Shown here: positions 1 to 7,084 of the stretch, one piece after another
Numbering within the stretch: the first letter of the stretch is position 1
How the letters are laid out: each line of letters starts with the position of its first letter
Assembly: GCA_947490035.1 (NCBI GenBank)
Contig: CANLGS010000025.1
Coordinates: 1 to 15,061, forward strand
Reading direction: 5' to 3'
DNA length: 15,061 nucleotides
From: Gemmataceae bacterium
GTDB lineage: Bacteria; Planctomycetota; Planctomycetia; Gemmatales; Gemmataceae
Notes under the pieces: model-generated
Databases searched by the model: none
Told to the model about the DNA's origin: nothing
The model's input: the letters and a program-made list of their open reading frames with translations, nothing else
Program-made: the position numbers and the translations under genes

Positions 1-42
1 CACGTCTGTTCCTTCAACTCCACATCAATTCGGAGCCTCGTC

Positions 43-432
43 ATGTTCTGGGTCGTACTCGTTGTGCGTGTTCTGGTGGGTTTACCGTTCTTCGCACTCG
101 GCCTCATCCACTTCCTCCCGGTTCAAATGCCGGCCCCGACGGACTTGCCAGAGCGCGCGATGACGTTCGCGGGCGCCCTCGGCGCCTCCGGCTACATGAA
201 CGTGGTGAAGGCACTGGAACTGGTCGGCGGTGCGCTCGTGCTCTCCGGCCGGCTCGTGCCGCTCGGGTTGGTGCTACTCGGACCGGTCGTGGTGAACATC
301 GCGCTCTGGGATCTGCTCTTGATCGGTAAGCCCGGGCCTGGTGTTGTGTTCGTGTTCCTGTGCGCCTTGCTGATCTGGGCGTACCGGTCGCACTTCGCGC
401 CGGTGTTCGCCGTGAAGCCGAAGATCGGCTAA
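43..432 (+). CDS. DoxX-like small integral membrane protein
   Basis: This 129-residue, very hydrophobic protein has about four membrane segments: roughly residues 2-25, 52-68, 70-94 and 98-113. The first segment contains a Gly-Leu-Ile-His-Phe stretch, and the second starts with a Lys-Ala-Leu-Glu-Leu-Val-Gly-Gly motif. Both are typical of DoxX/DoxD-like proteins, which are usually 120-150 residues, so the length fits. Family members sit in the cytoplasmic membrane; some act with oxidoreductases, but for most no reaction is known and none can be assigned here. The ATG at 43 is preceded by GGAG at 32-35, seven bases upstream. The next gene starts 10 bases after the stop on the same strand, so the two may be co-transcribed. 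The family call rests on hydrophobicity pattern and short motifs only. Confidence 0.72.
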   Translation: MFWVVLVVRVLVGLPFFALGLIHFLPVQMPAPTDLPERAMTFAGALGASGYMNVVKALELVGGALVLSGRLVPLGLVLLGPVVVNIALWDLLLIGKPGPGVVFVFLCALLIWAYRSHFAPVFAVKPKIG

Positions 433-442
433 TCTGGACGGC

Positions 443-2494
443 ATGTTCCTTCTCATCGCTCTCGCGCTTTCCGCCGCGCCCGCTCACACGCCGCTCGCGT
501 CGTGCGCGTGGGTGCGGGCCGAGAACGACGGGGCCGGGGCCGGGTTCGTCGTCGACGCCGAGAAGCGGTTGCTCGTCACCTGTCGGCACGTCGTCGCGGA
601 CCGCAAGAAGGTCGATACCTTCCTCCCCTGGCACCGCGACGGCGAACTCGTCACCGACCGGCGCGAATACCTCCGCAACCGCGCCGCGCTCCGCGAACGC
701 GGGTTGCTCGTCACCGGCACCGTACTGAAGATTAGCGACGAACTCGACCTCGCGCTGCTCGAACTCGATTCACTTCCGCGCGGCACGAAGGCGGTCACCT
801 TCTCCGCGCGAGTGCCGCAACCGGGCGATGCGCTTCGCATCATCGGGCACCGGCTCGACCTCGACACCGTGTGGAACGTGACTGTCGGCCCGCTGCGCGC
901 GTCGGGCAAACTCGCGGACGGCTACTTCTGGCGCGGTAAGAAACTCGCCCTCGACGCGCACACGCTCGTCGCGCAATTCCCCACCGAAGAGGGCGACTCC
1001 GGCGGCCCGGTGTTCGACGCGCGCGGCGAGGTGGTGGGCATGGACTGCGCGCTGCGCCGGAACTGCCCGCTCGCGGCCGTCGTCATTTCCGCGAGCGACG
1101 TGCGCCGCTTCGCAAGCGTCTCCGACGTTCCCGCGAAGAAGGCCGAACCCGCTCCGATTGCCGACGCCCTCATCCGCGCGACGGTGTGGGTGAAGCCGAC
1201 CGCGACCGACGTTCACATCGCGGGCGTGCTGATCGAAAACGACCTGATACTCACAAGCGCGCGCGGCCTGACCACCGCGGACCGCGTGGGCGTCGCGCTG
1301 CCGCTGCGTGCCGGCGACCGGTGGGTGAGCGAGCGCGGCGCCTACCGCGACCCGCTCGCGCTGCACCTCCGCGCCGCGTGGCGCAGTGGCACGGTTCTCG
1401 CGCGCGACACCACACGCGATCTCGCGCTCATCAAACTCGATGCGGGTTCCGACGAGATGAAACCGCTCGCGCTCGCGGACGGCGTGCCGAACGCAGGCGA
1501 CGCCTTGCACGCGATGAGTCACCCCGGCGGGTTGGAGTTCGCGTGGGTCTACGCGAACGGCTCCGTCCGGCAGCGCGGCAAGGTCGCGCTCGACGTGGGT
1601 GAGAAGGCGCCGCTGGTCGCGGCGCTCGTGTGTCAACTTCCCGCACAGGCCGGTTCGCCCGGCGGACCGCTGGTGAACGCGAAGGGCGAACTGGTCGGCG
1701 TGCTGGCGTCGCGCGAAGGCGCGCAGTTGGTGGGCTATGCCGCGACGACCGGCGAGATTCGCACGTTCTTGGACGTGGCACTTCGCGACCGCCCGGCGCG
1801 CACGCTCGCGGGTCTGGTCGCGCGCGTCGAAGCAATCCCCCGGCAGCAGGCGGTTCTGCTCGCCCGCGCGCTGGCGAAGCGCGCCGAAGAACGCCGCGCC
1901 GCGGGCCGGTTCGCGGAGGCGAAGCGAGACTGTGACAACGCGCTGTCACTCGACCCCGGTTGTGCGGCCGCGCGCCTGTGCCGGGCGCTCATGTCTGAGC
2001 CAGACTTGGCGCTCGCGGAACTCGACGCGGCCGTGGAGAAGGCGCCATTCCACCGCGACGCGCTCGTGCTGCGGGCGTCGCTCGCGACCGCCACGAAGGA
2101 CTACCGCAAGGCGCGCGGCGACGCGGAGCGCGTTCTCGATGTTCACCCCGCGGACGCGGGCGCGCGCGAGTGGCTGGCCCGCGCGCTGCTCGGTCTCGGC
2201 GACGAGGCGAAGGCCGCTACCGCACTCGGCGATTTGGTGCGCACTGACGCACAACGAATGAAAACCGCCGCGGGCGTGATGCTGTCGCACGCCGACGCGC
2301 TGGAACAAAAGTTCCCTGGTGCGCCCGGCATCGCCGCGGGCTGGCTCGTGAAGGCGCTCACCGCGACCGAGAAAGGCGCACGCGACCCGAAGACGAAGGC
2401 CGCGGTCGCGGAGGTGCTGAAGGCCGCCGGCGCCGCGAAGGACAACGCGGAACGCCTGAAGGTGCTGCACGCCGGGGTGCGAGCGCTGAGGTAG
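443..2494 (+). CDS. Secreted double trypsin-like serine protease with C-terminal TPR region
   Basis: The 683-residue product starts with a short hydrophobic signal-like stretch (residues 2-13), so it is probably exported. The first trypsin-fold domain (about 20-225) keeps a full S1-type triad: His49 in TCRHVVAD, Asp102 in ELDLALLELD and Ser186 in GDSGGPV. A second related domain (about 240-445) has the same fold signatures, but Arg274 replaces the His (TSARGL) and Pro406 replaces the Ser (GSPGGPL); only Asp326 remains. It is therefore probably a non-catalytic binding domain. Residues from about 470 to the end are helical with TPR-like repeats (for example around 484-515 and 550-600), suggesting protein-protein contact. 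The start at 443 has only a weak GGA ribosome site, but the signal sequence begins there. The TAG stop lies inside the GTAG of a palindromic repeat. The substrate is unknown. Confidence 0.82.
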   Translation: MFLLIALALSAAPAHTPLASCAWVRAENDGAGAGFVVDAEKRLLVTCRHVVADRKKVDTFLPWHRDGELVTDRREYLRNRAALRERGLLVTGTVLKISDELDLALLELDSLPRGTKAVTFSARVPQPGDALRIIGHRLDLDTVWNVTVGPLRASGKLADGYFWRGKKLALDAHTLVAQFPTEEGDSGGPVFDARGEVVGMDCALRRNCPLAAVVISASDVRRFASVSDVPAKKAEPAPIADALIRATVWVKPTATDVHIAGVLIENDLILTSARGLTTADRVGVALPLRAGDRWVSERGAYRDPLALHLRAAWRSGTVLARDTTRDLALIKLDAGSDEMKPLALADGVPNAGDALHAMSHPGGLEFAWVYANGSVRQRGKVALDVGEKAPLVAALVCQLPAQAGSPGGPLVNAKGELVGVLASREGAQLVGYAATTGEIRTFLDVALRDRPARTLAGLVARVEAIPRQQAVLLARALAKRAEERRAAGRFAEAKRDCDNALSLDPGCAAARLCRALMSEPDLALAELDAAVEKAPFHRDALVLRASLATATKDYRKARGDAERVLDVHPADAGAREWLARALLGLGDEAKAATALGDLVRTDAQRMKTAAGVMLSHADALEQKFPGAPGIAAGWLVKALTATEKGARDPKTKAAVAEVLKAAGAAKDNAERLKVLHAGVRALR

Positions 2495-2583
2495 GTGCCG
2501 GTTGCCGAGCGGCACGGGATAGCCCGACTGGAAGCGAGACGGTCCGTCCCGGAACGATGCAACTTGCGAAGCCGTGTTCTGAA
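2491..2583 (+). repeat. Degenerate REP-like repeat unit, copy 1
   Basis: The first 36 bases (2491-2526) match 2584-2619 with a single difference (G/C at the 11th position). The rest also resembles the second unit, ending in the shared GCGAAGCCGTG, so the two are divergent tandem copies offset by 93 bases. It begins with GTAG followed by an imperfect hairpin with arms GTGCCG and CGGCAC. The GTAG overlaps the TAG stop codon of the protease gene. Confidence 0.8.
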
Positions 2584-2691
2584 GTAGGTGCCGCTTGCCG
2601 AGCGGCACGGGATAGCCCGCGAGTGAGCGATACGGACACGCCCGAAGTGATAGAACGTGCGAAGCCGTGCCGCCCGGCAAGCGGCACCTAC
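2584..2691. repeat. Inverted REP pair (REPIN-like element), 108 bp
   Basis: Bases 2584-2610 and 2665-2691 are inverted copies over 27 bases with one mismatch. Each end is itself a hairpin preceded at its outer edge by GTAG. On the left, arms GTGCCGCT and AGCGGCAC enclose TGCCG. On the right, read from the other strand, arms GTGCCGC and GCGGCAC enclose a seven-base loop. Outward GTAG heads on paired hairpins are the known layout of REP doublets (REPINs) recognised by RAYT transposases in gammaproteobacteria. No transposase gene is seen here. The element ends only 14 bases before the next gene's ATG, so its right arm lies in that gene's leader. Confidence 0.8.
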
Positions 2692-2704
2692 CCGGAGTGG
2701 CGGC

Positions 2705-3835
2705 ATGTCGCAATCGTTCGACGTGATCGTGCTGGGCGTGGGCGGCATGGGTTCCGCCGCGTGCTTCGAGCTGGCACGCCGGGGCCGGCGCGTGCTGGGG
2801 CTGGAGCAGTTCCCGCTGGTTCACGCGCGCGGCAGTTCGCACGGGCACACGCGCATCATCCGCACCGCCTACGCCGAAGGCCCGGCTTACGTGCCGCTCG
2901 CACAGCGCGCGTTCGCGCGGTGGTACGAACTCGAACAACTCACGGGGAGGCACCTGCTCACCGACTGCCTCTGTCTGAACGTCGGGCCGCCGGGCAGCGA
3001 ACACGTCGAGGGCGTGCGCGCGTCTGTGATCGCACACCAACTCGCGGCCGAAGAACTCACCGGCGACGAGATCAACCGCCGCTTCCCCGCGTTCAACTTC
3101 CCGGCCGATTACAGCGGCGTCCTCGAGCAAGCCGCCGGCTTCCTGTACGTGGAAGAGTGCGTTCGCGCGCACATTGACAGTGCGGTGTCACTGGGCGCCG
3201 AGATTCACGCGGAGGAACCCGTTCGCGGGTGGAAGTTGGTTGGCGACGGCGTGGAAGTGACTACCGACAAGGGCACCTATCGCGCGGCGAAGCTGGTCGT
3301 CGCGGCGGGCGCGTGGGCGACGAAGTTGCTCGCGGACATCGGCGTTCCGCTCCGCGTCATGCGGCAGGTGCTGCTGTGGTTCGGCGCGGGAACGAAACCG
3401 GAGTTGTTCCGACGCGACAACTTCCCCATCTTCATCGCGGACGTGCCGGGGATGCCGTTCTACGGGCTGCCCGCAATCGACGCGTTCGGCGCGAAGGTGG
3501 CACGCCACTACGGCGCGCCGGAACTCCCCGACCCGACCGGCGTGGCGTGGGAAGTGACCGGCGACGATGTCCGCGCGATGCGCGACAACTTCGCCGGGCT
3601 GTTGCCGGGGTTGGGCGAGTTCACGAAGGGTCAAGTGTGCATGTACACGGTCACGCCTGACCATCACTTCGTGATCGACATTCACCCGGCGTTCCCGCAG
3701 GTGAGTGTCGCGTGCGGGTTCTCCGGGCACGGGTTCAAGTTCGCGTCCACCGTGGGCGAAATCCTTGCCGACCTCGCGGAGAAGGGATCGACGCGGCACG
3801 ACATCGCGCTGTTCTCGGCGCGCCGAACCTTCTGA
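2705..3835 (+). CDS. FAD-dependent oxidoreductase, monomeric sarcosine oxidase / N-methyl amino acid oxidase type
   Basis: The 376-residue product matches the usual size of monomeric sarcosine oxidase and N-methyltryptophan oxidase. It opens with a Rossmann beta strand and a GVGGMG dinucleotide-binding motif (11-16). It carries SSHGHTRIIR (44-53), the segment holding the active-site His and Arg of the family. Lys264 in GAKVARHYG sits where the oxygen-activating lysine is expected. Cys312 in CMYTVTPDHHFVID is at the covalent FAD attachment site, and GFSGHGFKFAS (338-348) is the C-terminal signature. Family members oxidise N-methyl amino acids to formaldehyde, the free amine and hydrogen peroxide in the cytoplasm; the substrate here cannot be read. 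The ATG at 2705 is chosen because GGAG (2694-2697) lies seven bases upstream and the FAD motif begins there; an in-frame start at 2657 would lie inside a repeat. It is convergent with the next gene. Confidence 0.88.
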   Translation: MSQSFDVIVLGVGGMGSAACFELARRGRRVLGLEQFPLVHARGSSHGHTRIIRTAYAEGPAYVPLAQRAFARWYELEQLTGRHLLTDCLCLNVGPPGSEHVEGVRASVIAHQLAAEELTGDEINRRFPAFNFPADYSGVLEQAAGFLYVEECVRAHIDSAVSLGAEIHAEEPVRGWKLVGDGVEVTTDKGTYRAAKLVVAAGAWATKLLADIGVPLRVMRQVLLWFGAGTKPELFRRDNFPIFIADVPGMPFYGLPAIDAFGAKVARHYGAPELPDPTGVAWEVTGDDVRAMRDNFAGLLPGLGEFTKGQVCMYTVTPDHHFVIDIHPAFPQVSVACGFSGHGFKFASTVGEILADLAEKGSTRHDIALFSARRTF

Positions 3836-3886
3836 CCGCCGGTTCTGTCCGTGGAGCGCGGTCGCCTCGCCCGCACCACAATAAGA

Positions 3887-3913
3887 CCGGTCACGGAGTG
3901 ACCGGACCACATT
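3887..3913 (-). repeat. REP-like hairpin with GGA loop and ACCACATT tail
   Basis: A perfect 8-bp stem (CCGGTCAC at 3887-3894 and GTGACCGG at 3898-3905) encloses GGA and is followed by ACCACATT. Read on the minus strand it is AATGTGGT plus a TCC-loop hairpin, the same plan as the ends of the element at 6851-6928 but with a different stem. It sits between the convergent stop codons at 3835 and 3921. It might block read-through in both directions, but no T tract follows it. Confidence 0.7.
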
Positions 3914-3920
3914 GAGCCAA

Positions 3921-5021
3921 TCACATCGCCGCAAGCGGGTGCTTGCGGTTCTTCAGCGGCAAATCGACTGGCCGCTCCAGCCGGTGCGACTCGTACACCG
4001 CCATGATCATTTCCAGAGCCGCGCGGCCGTCGCTGATGCCGTCGAGCGGCGCGCGGTCCTTCTCCATCGCCTCGATCAGGTCGTTCACGATCAGGATGTT
4101 GCCGTTGTCGAGTTCCTTCGCGTTCAGCGTCTCCGGCTTGCCCAGCCCCGCGGACGTGATCTCCTGCCACGGCGCCTTCTTCGCGCCGAACATGCCACTC
4201 GGGTCTTCGCACAACAGCGCGACGGGAAGAATGCCGTAGCCGAGGTGGATGGTGCCCTTCGTGCCGCGCACTTCGAGCCAGTAGCGCGTACTCGCGCCGT
4301 CCTTCGCGACGTGCGTCACGTAACTGCCGACCGCGATTCCGGCGAAGCCGTAGGTCGCGTGAATGTGGTCGCCCACGATCGGCCCGATCTGTTCGCCGCC
4401 CTGCCGCACATCTCCCGCGACCGCCTTGCGCCCACCTTGTTGGATGCGTGCGAAGCACCACTTGGCGTCGCCCGCGATGTGGCGCATGAGGTCGAACGTG
4501 TGCGTGCCGAGGACCATGAGGTCTTCGCCGCCGCCGCGCTTGTCCTCCTTGCCGTGCCCGCGAAGCTCCATCACGTCGCCGATCTTCCCGTCCTTAATCA
4601 ACTCCTTCACCACCTTCAGGCGCGGGCTGTACGCGGTCTGGTGCGCGATCGCGCATTTGACGTGGTGCTTCTCGCACGCGGCCACCATCTCGTCCGCCTG
4701 CTGAAGCGTCTGGCTGACCGGCTTCTCCAGGAAGATCGACGCGCCGTGTTCGGCGCACGCGAGGACCATGTCGCGGTGGCAGTCCGGCTGGCGGTCCGCG
4801 ACGCTCACGATCTGCGGCTTCTCTTTCTCCAGCATTTGCTTGTAGTCGGCGTAGGCGTTCTTCGCGCCGAGGCGCTTCGCGGCGGCGGCGCGGCCGGTTT
4901 CGTTCTCGTCGGCGACCGCGACGATTTCCGCCTTGTCGCACTTCAACCAGACGGTGTCGAGGCCGTGGCCGTAGGCGCCTTTGCCGGTCCGACCGATCAC
5001 CGCGACGCGATACTTGGGCAT
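3921..5021 (-). CDS. Gfo/Idh/MocA family NAD(P)-dependent oxidoreductase
   Basis: The 366-residue protein has an N-terminal Rossmann domain starting YRVAVIGRTGKGAYGHG, with acidic residues after the second strand (VAVADENE, 35-42) where NAD(P) ribose is held. The family signature EKP lies at 99-101, with Lys100 as the conserved catalytic and cofactor-contacting residue. The C-terminal alpha/beta domain carries LGTHTFDLMRH (171-181), the usual Asp/His active-site segment. Members oxidise or reduce sugar and inositol-like substrates; planctomycetes have many copies and the substrate here is unknown. The ATG at 5021 has AGGAG on the minus strand (5030-5034) eight bases upstream, which settles the start; an in-frame extension to 5546 would overlap the divergent gene. 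It is divergent from the 5127 gene with about 105 bases between. Confidence 0.88.
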   Translation of the reverse strand: MPKYRVAVIGRTGKGAYGHGLDTVWLKCDKAEIVAVADENETGRAAAAKRLGAKNAYADYKQMLEKEKPQIVSVADRQPDCHRDMVLACAEHGASIFLEKPVSQTLQQADEMVAACEKHHVKCAIAHQTAYSPRLKVVKELIKDGKIGDVMELRGHGKEDKRGGGEDLMVLGTHTFDLMRHIAGDAKWCFARIQQGGRKAVAGDVRQGGEQIGPIVGDHIHATYGFAGIAVGSYVTHVAKDGASTRYWLEVRGTKGTIHLGYGILPVALLCEDPSGMFGAKKAPWQEITSAGLGKPETLNAKELDNGNILIVNDLIEAMEKDRAPLDGISDGRAALEMIMAVYESHRLERPVDLPLKNRKHPLAAM

Positions 5022-5126
5022 GTGTCTGGCTCCTGAGAGGTTGTTCGCGCCTGATTCTCTTCCTTCGCGCTGTGGTTCGCAACCGTCTGCGTGGAGTATC
5101 ATGAAGACAACTACGAGGGCGCGGCG

Positions 5127-5456
5127 ATGTACGGTCGGAACTACAACTTCGCGTGGATGCTGCTGTGGCTGGCGGTGGTCGTGTTCATGTTGGTGCGCGA
5201 GTTCGTGCTGCCGGCGCGGATGCGCGACCAGATCGGCGGGCCGAACGGCGGGCTGGCGGTGGTGGTGGCGCTGGCGCTGGCGCTTTACAACTTCACGCGG
5301 TGGTGGGCCATGCGTGCCGCCTACGACCCGACGCGCGGGGTCCGCGTCAACCCGCTGGCCGAGGCGCGCTACGACCCGGACAACCCGCCGCTGCCGGTCG
5401 TGCCGAACCCGGAACTCGACTTCACTAAGCCCAATCCTGACAAGCCAGCCGAGTAG
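5127..5456 (+). CDS. Small membrane protein of unknown function
   Basis: The 109-residue product has two likely membrane segments (about 8-25 and 42-60) followed by a polar, proline-rich tail that ends DKPAE. I do not recognise the family. The ATG at 5127 is preferred because GAGGG (5115-5119) lies seven bases upstream and the hydrophobic part begins soon after; a GTG at 5091 would add 12 mostly polar residues (MEYHEDNYEGAA) with no ribosome site. It is divergent from the Gfo/Idh/MocA gene. A weak TATCAT at 5097-5102 could be a -10 box, but I see no convincing -35. The TAG stop lies in a GTAG that begins a hairpin-forming sequence. Confidence 0.6.
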   Translation: MYGRNYNFAWMLLWLAVVVFMLVREFVLPARMRDQIGGPNGGLAVVVALALALYNFTRWWAMRAAYDPTRGVRVNPLAEARYDPDNPPLPVVPNPELDFTKPNPDKPAE

Positions 5457-5501
5457 GGACGCAAGCGTCTTGAGAAACACGGCCCCTGCGGGTCCGACGC
5501 T
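5453..5501. repeat. Possible REP-like sequence after the small membrane protein gene
   Basis: A GTAG overlapping the stop codon is followed by a short perfect hairpin (GACGC, AA, GCGTC; 5458-5469). The end of that hairpin (AGCGTC) is repeated in inverted form as GACGCT at 5496-5501. The GTAG-plus-hairpin layout resembles the stronger repeats elsewhere in the window, but no second copy of this exact sequence is present, so the call is tentative. Confidence 0.4.
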
Positions 5502-5536
5502 AAACATCGCTGGCTGTGCGCGAATGGAATGGGGAT

Positions 5537-6400
5537 ATGGGCACAATCACGTTTGACCCTGCGAAGCGCGACTACCTCCTGGCGGTGCTGCGCGACCTCG
5601 GCGGCGCGGCGGTCGCGTTCAGCGGCGGCATCGACAGCACCGTCGTCGCGAAGGCCGCGTTCCTCGCGCTCGGGAATCGCGCCGTCGCCGTCACCGCCGA
5701 CAGCGCGAGCGTGGCCCGCACCGAACTCGATGACGCGCGTCGGCTCGCCGCGCTCATCGGCATCAGGCACGTCGTTGTCCGCACCGACGAGTTCAGCAAC
5801 CCGGCGTACCTCAAGAACGACGGCGCACGCTGCTACCACTGCAAGACGGAACTGTACACCACGGTCGAACGCCTGCTGCCGGAACTTGGGGTGCCATTCA
5901 TGGTGAGCGGCGCGAACCTCGACGACCTGGGCGACTACCGGCCGGGGCTGGTCGCGGCGGCGGAACACGCGGTGCGGCACCCGCTCCAAGAGGCCGGGTT
6001 CACGAAGGCGGACGTTCGCGCGCTCGCGCTCCACTGGGAACTTCCCACCTGGGACAAGCCGGCGGCGCCGTGCCTGTCGAGCCGCATGGCGCCGGGCGTC
6101 GCGGTCACGCCGGAGCGCACCAAGCGCGTCGAGGACGCGGAAGCGTTCCTGCGCACGCTCGGTCTGCGCGAGTGCCGCGTGCGCTACCACGACGGCGACC
6201 TGGCTCGCGTCGAGGTGCCGCTGGGCGACGTGGCGCGGCTCGCGTGCGACCCGGTGCGAAGCGAACTCGCGCGCGTGCTGCACGCGCTGGGGTTCAAGTT
6301 CGTGACGCTCGACCTCGACGGCTTCCGCAGCGGCAGCCTGAACGAACTCGTGCCGCTCGAGTTGAAGGTGCAATTCAAGACAAAGAGAGAAACACAATAA
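5537..6400 (+). CDS. larE: LarE-type ATP-dependent sacrificial sulfur transferase
   Basis: The 287-residue protein is a PP-loop ATP pyrophosphatase: AFSGGIDST (27-35) binds ATP and activates the substrate by AMP transfer. Further signatures are RCYHCKTELY (98-107), SGANLDDLGDYRPG (124-137) and PAAPCLSSR (175-183). Cys179 is at the position of the sacrificial cysteine that donates sulfur in Lactobacillus plantarum LarE. LarE makes thiocarboxylates on pyridinium-dicarboxylate mononucleotide for the nickel-pincer cofactor of lactate racemase and related enzymes. The length matches the family (about 270-290). LarB, LarC and LarA genes are absent from the window, so this copy is an orphan here and the exact acceptor is not proven. 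The start at 5537 is chosen because the domain begins directly after; an in-frame GTG at 5516 is possible. The ribosome site is weak. Confidence 0.87.
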   Translation: MGTITFDPAKRDYLLAVLRDLGGAAVAFSGGIDSTVVAKAAFLALGNRAVAVTADSASVARTELDDARRLAALIGIRHVVVRTDEFSNPAYLKNDGARCYHCKTELYTTVERLLPELGVPFMVSGANLDDLGDYRPGLVAAAEHAVRHPLQEAGFTKADVRALALHWELPTWDKPAAPCLSSRMAPGVAVTPERTKRVEDAEAFLRTLGLRECRVRYHDGDLARVEVPLGDVARLACDPVRSELARVLHALGFKFVTLDLDGFRSGSLNELVPLELKVQFKTKRETQ

Positions 6401-6544
6401 GGCACAAAGGCAGAAGAAGAAGAGCCGCAGATGACGCAGAGGGACGCAGATTAAAGCCAAGCAGAAGAGTTCTTCAACACAGTCCTGTCTTCTGTCTTGA
6501 TCTGCGTTCTTCTGCGTTATCTGCGGCTCTTCTGCCTTTGTGCC
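6401..6544. repeat. 144-bp imperfect inverted repeat of the CGCAGAT type
   Basis: Left arm 6401-6453 and right arm 6498-6544 are inverted copies: both outer ends read GGCACAAAGGCAGAAGA, followed by GAGCCGCAGAT, ACGCAGA and ACGCAGAT on the respective strands. The left arm carries a few extra bases. The arms consist of a short phased motif (CGCAGAT about every 10 bases), and the sequence is clearly lower in GC than its surroundings. It begins at the base after the larE stop codon. It could fold as a long hairpin in the transcript. Similar CGCAGAT-type repeats are common in planctomycete and environmental genomes, as I recall; that is not checked here. Confidence 0.8.
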
Positions 6545-6580
6545 GATCGTGCTTCTCCAGAATCATTCCGAGGTGCCAAC

Positions 6581-6841
6581 GTGACTCCACTACCCGCCGC
6601 GACCGCGCTCGACCAGTTCTTCCTCGACGCCCGCAGTAAGCTGCTGGAGGCGGCGGCCATCTTCGACCGCGTCGCGCGCGGCGACGGCTCCGAGACTGCT
6701 ACCGCCGACCCGCGCTTCGTGAAGTTGCGGAAGGCCGCCGAGGTGCTGCTGTCCGACGCGCCGAACCGGGCCGAGTTGCTACAGCAACTCTTCTCGCTCC
6801 CCTACGACGCGGGCTGGAAGCGCCCCGCGCCGCGGGTCTGA
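6581..6841 (+). CDS. Small conserved hypothetical protein
   Basis: This 86-residue protein is predicted to be soluble and mostly helical, with no membrane segment or signal peptide. The pattern FLDARSKLLEAAAIFDRV, a central DPRFVKLRKAAEVLL and a C-terminal QQLFSLPYDAGW resembles small planctomycete proteins of unknown function that I recall only in outline. The start is the GTG at 6581: GAGG (6570-6573) lies seven bases upstream, and an upstream ATG at 6497 would place the N-terminus inside the inverted repeat. The stop codon falls in a 17-bp sequence that is repeated 100 bases downstream, on the far side of a palindromic element. No function is proposed. Confidence 0.62.
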   Translation: MTPLPAATALDQFFLDARSKLLEAAAIFDRVARGDGSETATADPRFVKLRKAAEVLLSDAPNRAELLQQLFSLPYDAGWKRPAPRV

Positions 6842-6950
6842 CTTCGCCGCAATGTGGTCCGCCGCTCCGCGGCGGTCTTTGTTTTTGCATCACCAGAAGA
6901 CGACCGCCGCGGAGCGGCGGACCACATTCCGGTGGGTCTGACTTCTCCGC
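6834..6950. repeat. 17-bp direct repeat flanking the palindromic element
   Basis: GGGTCTGACTTC followed by G or T and CCGC occurs at 6834-6850 and again at 6934-6950, exactly 100 bases apart with one mismatch. The two copies bracket the inverted repeat at 6851-6928. The left copy includes the TGA stop of the small gene. It looks like a target duplication or a slippage duplication. Confidence 0.7.
6851..6928. repeat. Perfect 27-bp inverted repeat (REPIN-like element), 78 bp
   Basis: Bases 6851-6877 and 6902-6928 are exact reverse complements, separated by 24 bases that include a short T-rich run. Each arm begins at its outer edge with AATGTGGT and contains a 7-bp hairpin, CCGCCGC and GCGGCGG around a TCC loop. 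The outward-facing head plus TCC-loop hairpin is the same plan as the single hairpin at 3887-3913. It starts 10 bases after the upstream stop codon, so it may also act as a transcript end signal. Confidence 0.85.
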
Positions 6951-7084
6951 GTGTAGCGGTTGTCTTGGCGCGCGGGCGCGATTTTCCCGCGTGCGGGGTT
7001 CCGCCGCGCGGCGTTCGCGCTTACCATGTCCAGCACCGGTCGTCGTCGATTACCTCATTTCCTGCGTCGCGGGAGTTCGTTGCC

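Noticed and set aside
2657..2704. In-frame upstream start for the flavoenzyme
   Set aside because: It falls within the repeat arm, adds residues before the FAD-binding strand, and lacks the GGAG that precedes 2705.
2705..5021. Flavoenzyme and Gfo/Idh/MocA gene as one pathway operon
   Set aside because: They are convergent with a hairpin between, so they are not co-transcribed and a shared pathway is not supported.
6854..7084. In-frame N-terminal extension of the zinc-ribbon protein
   Set aside because: It runs through the palindromic element; the zinc ribbon is normally N-terminal and 7085 has a ribosome site.
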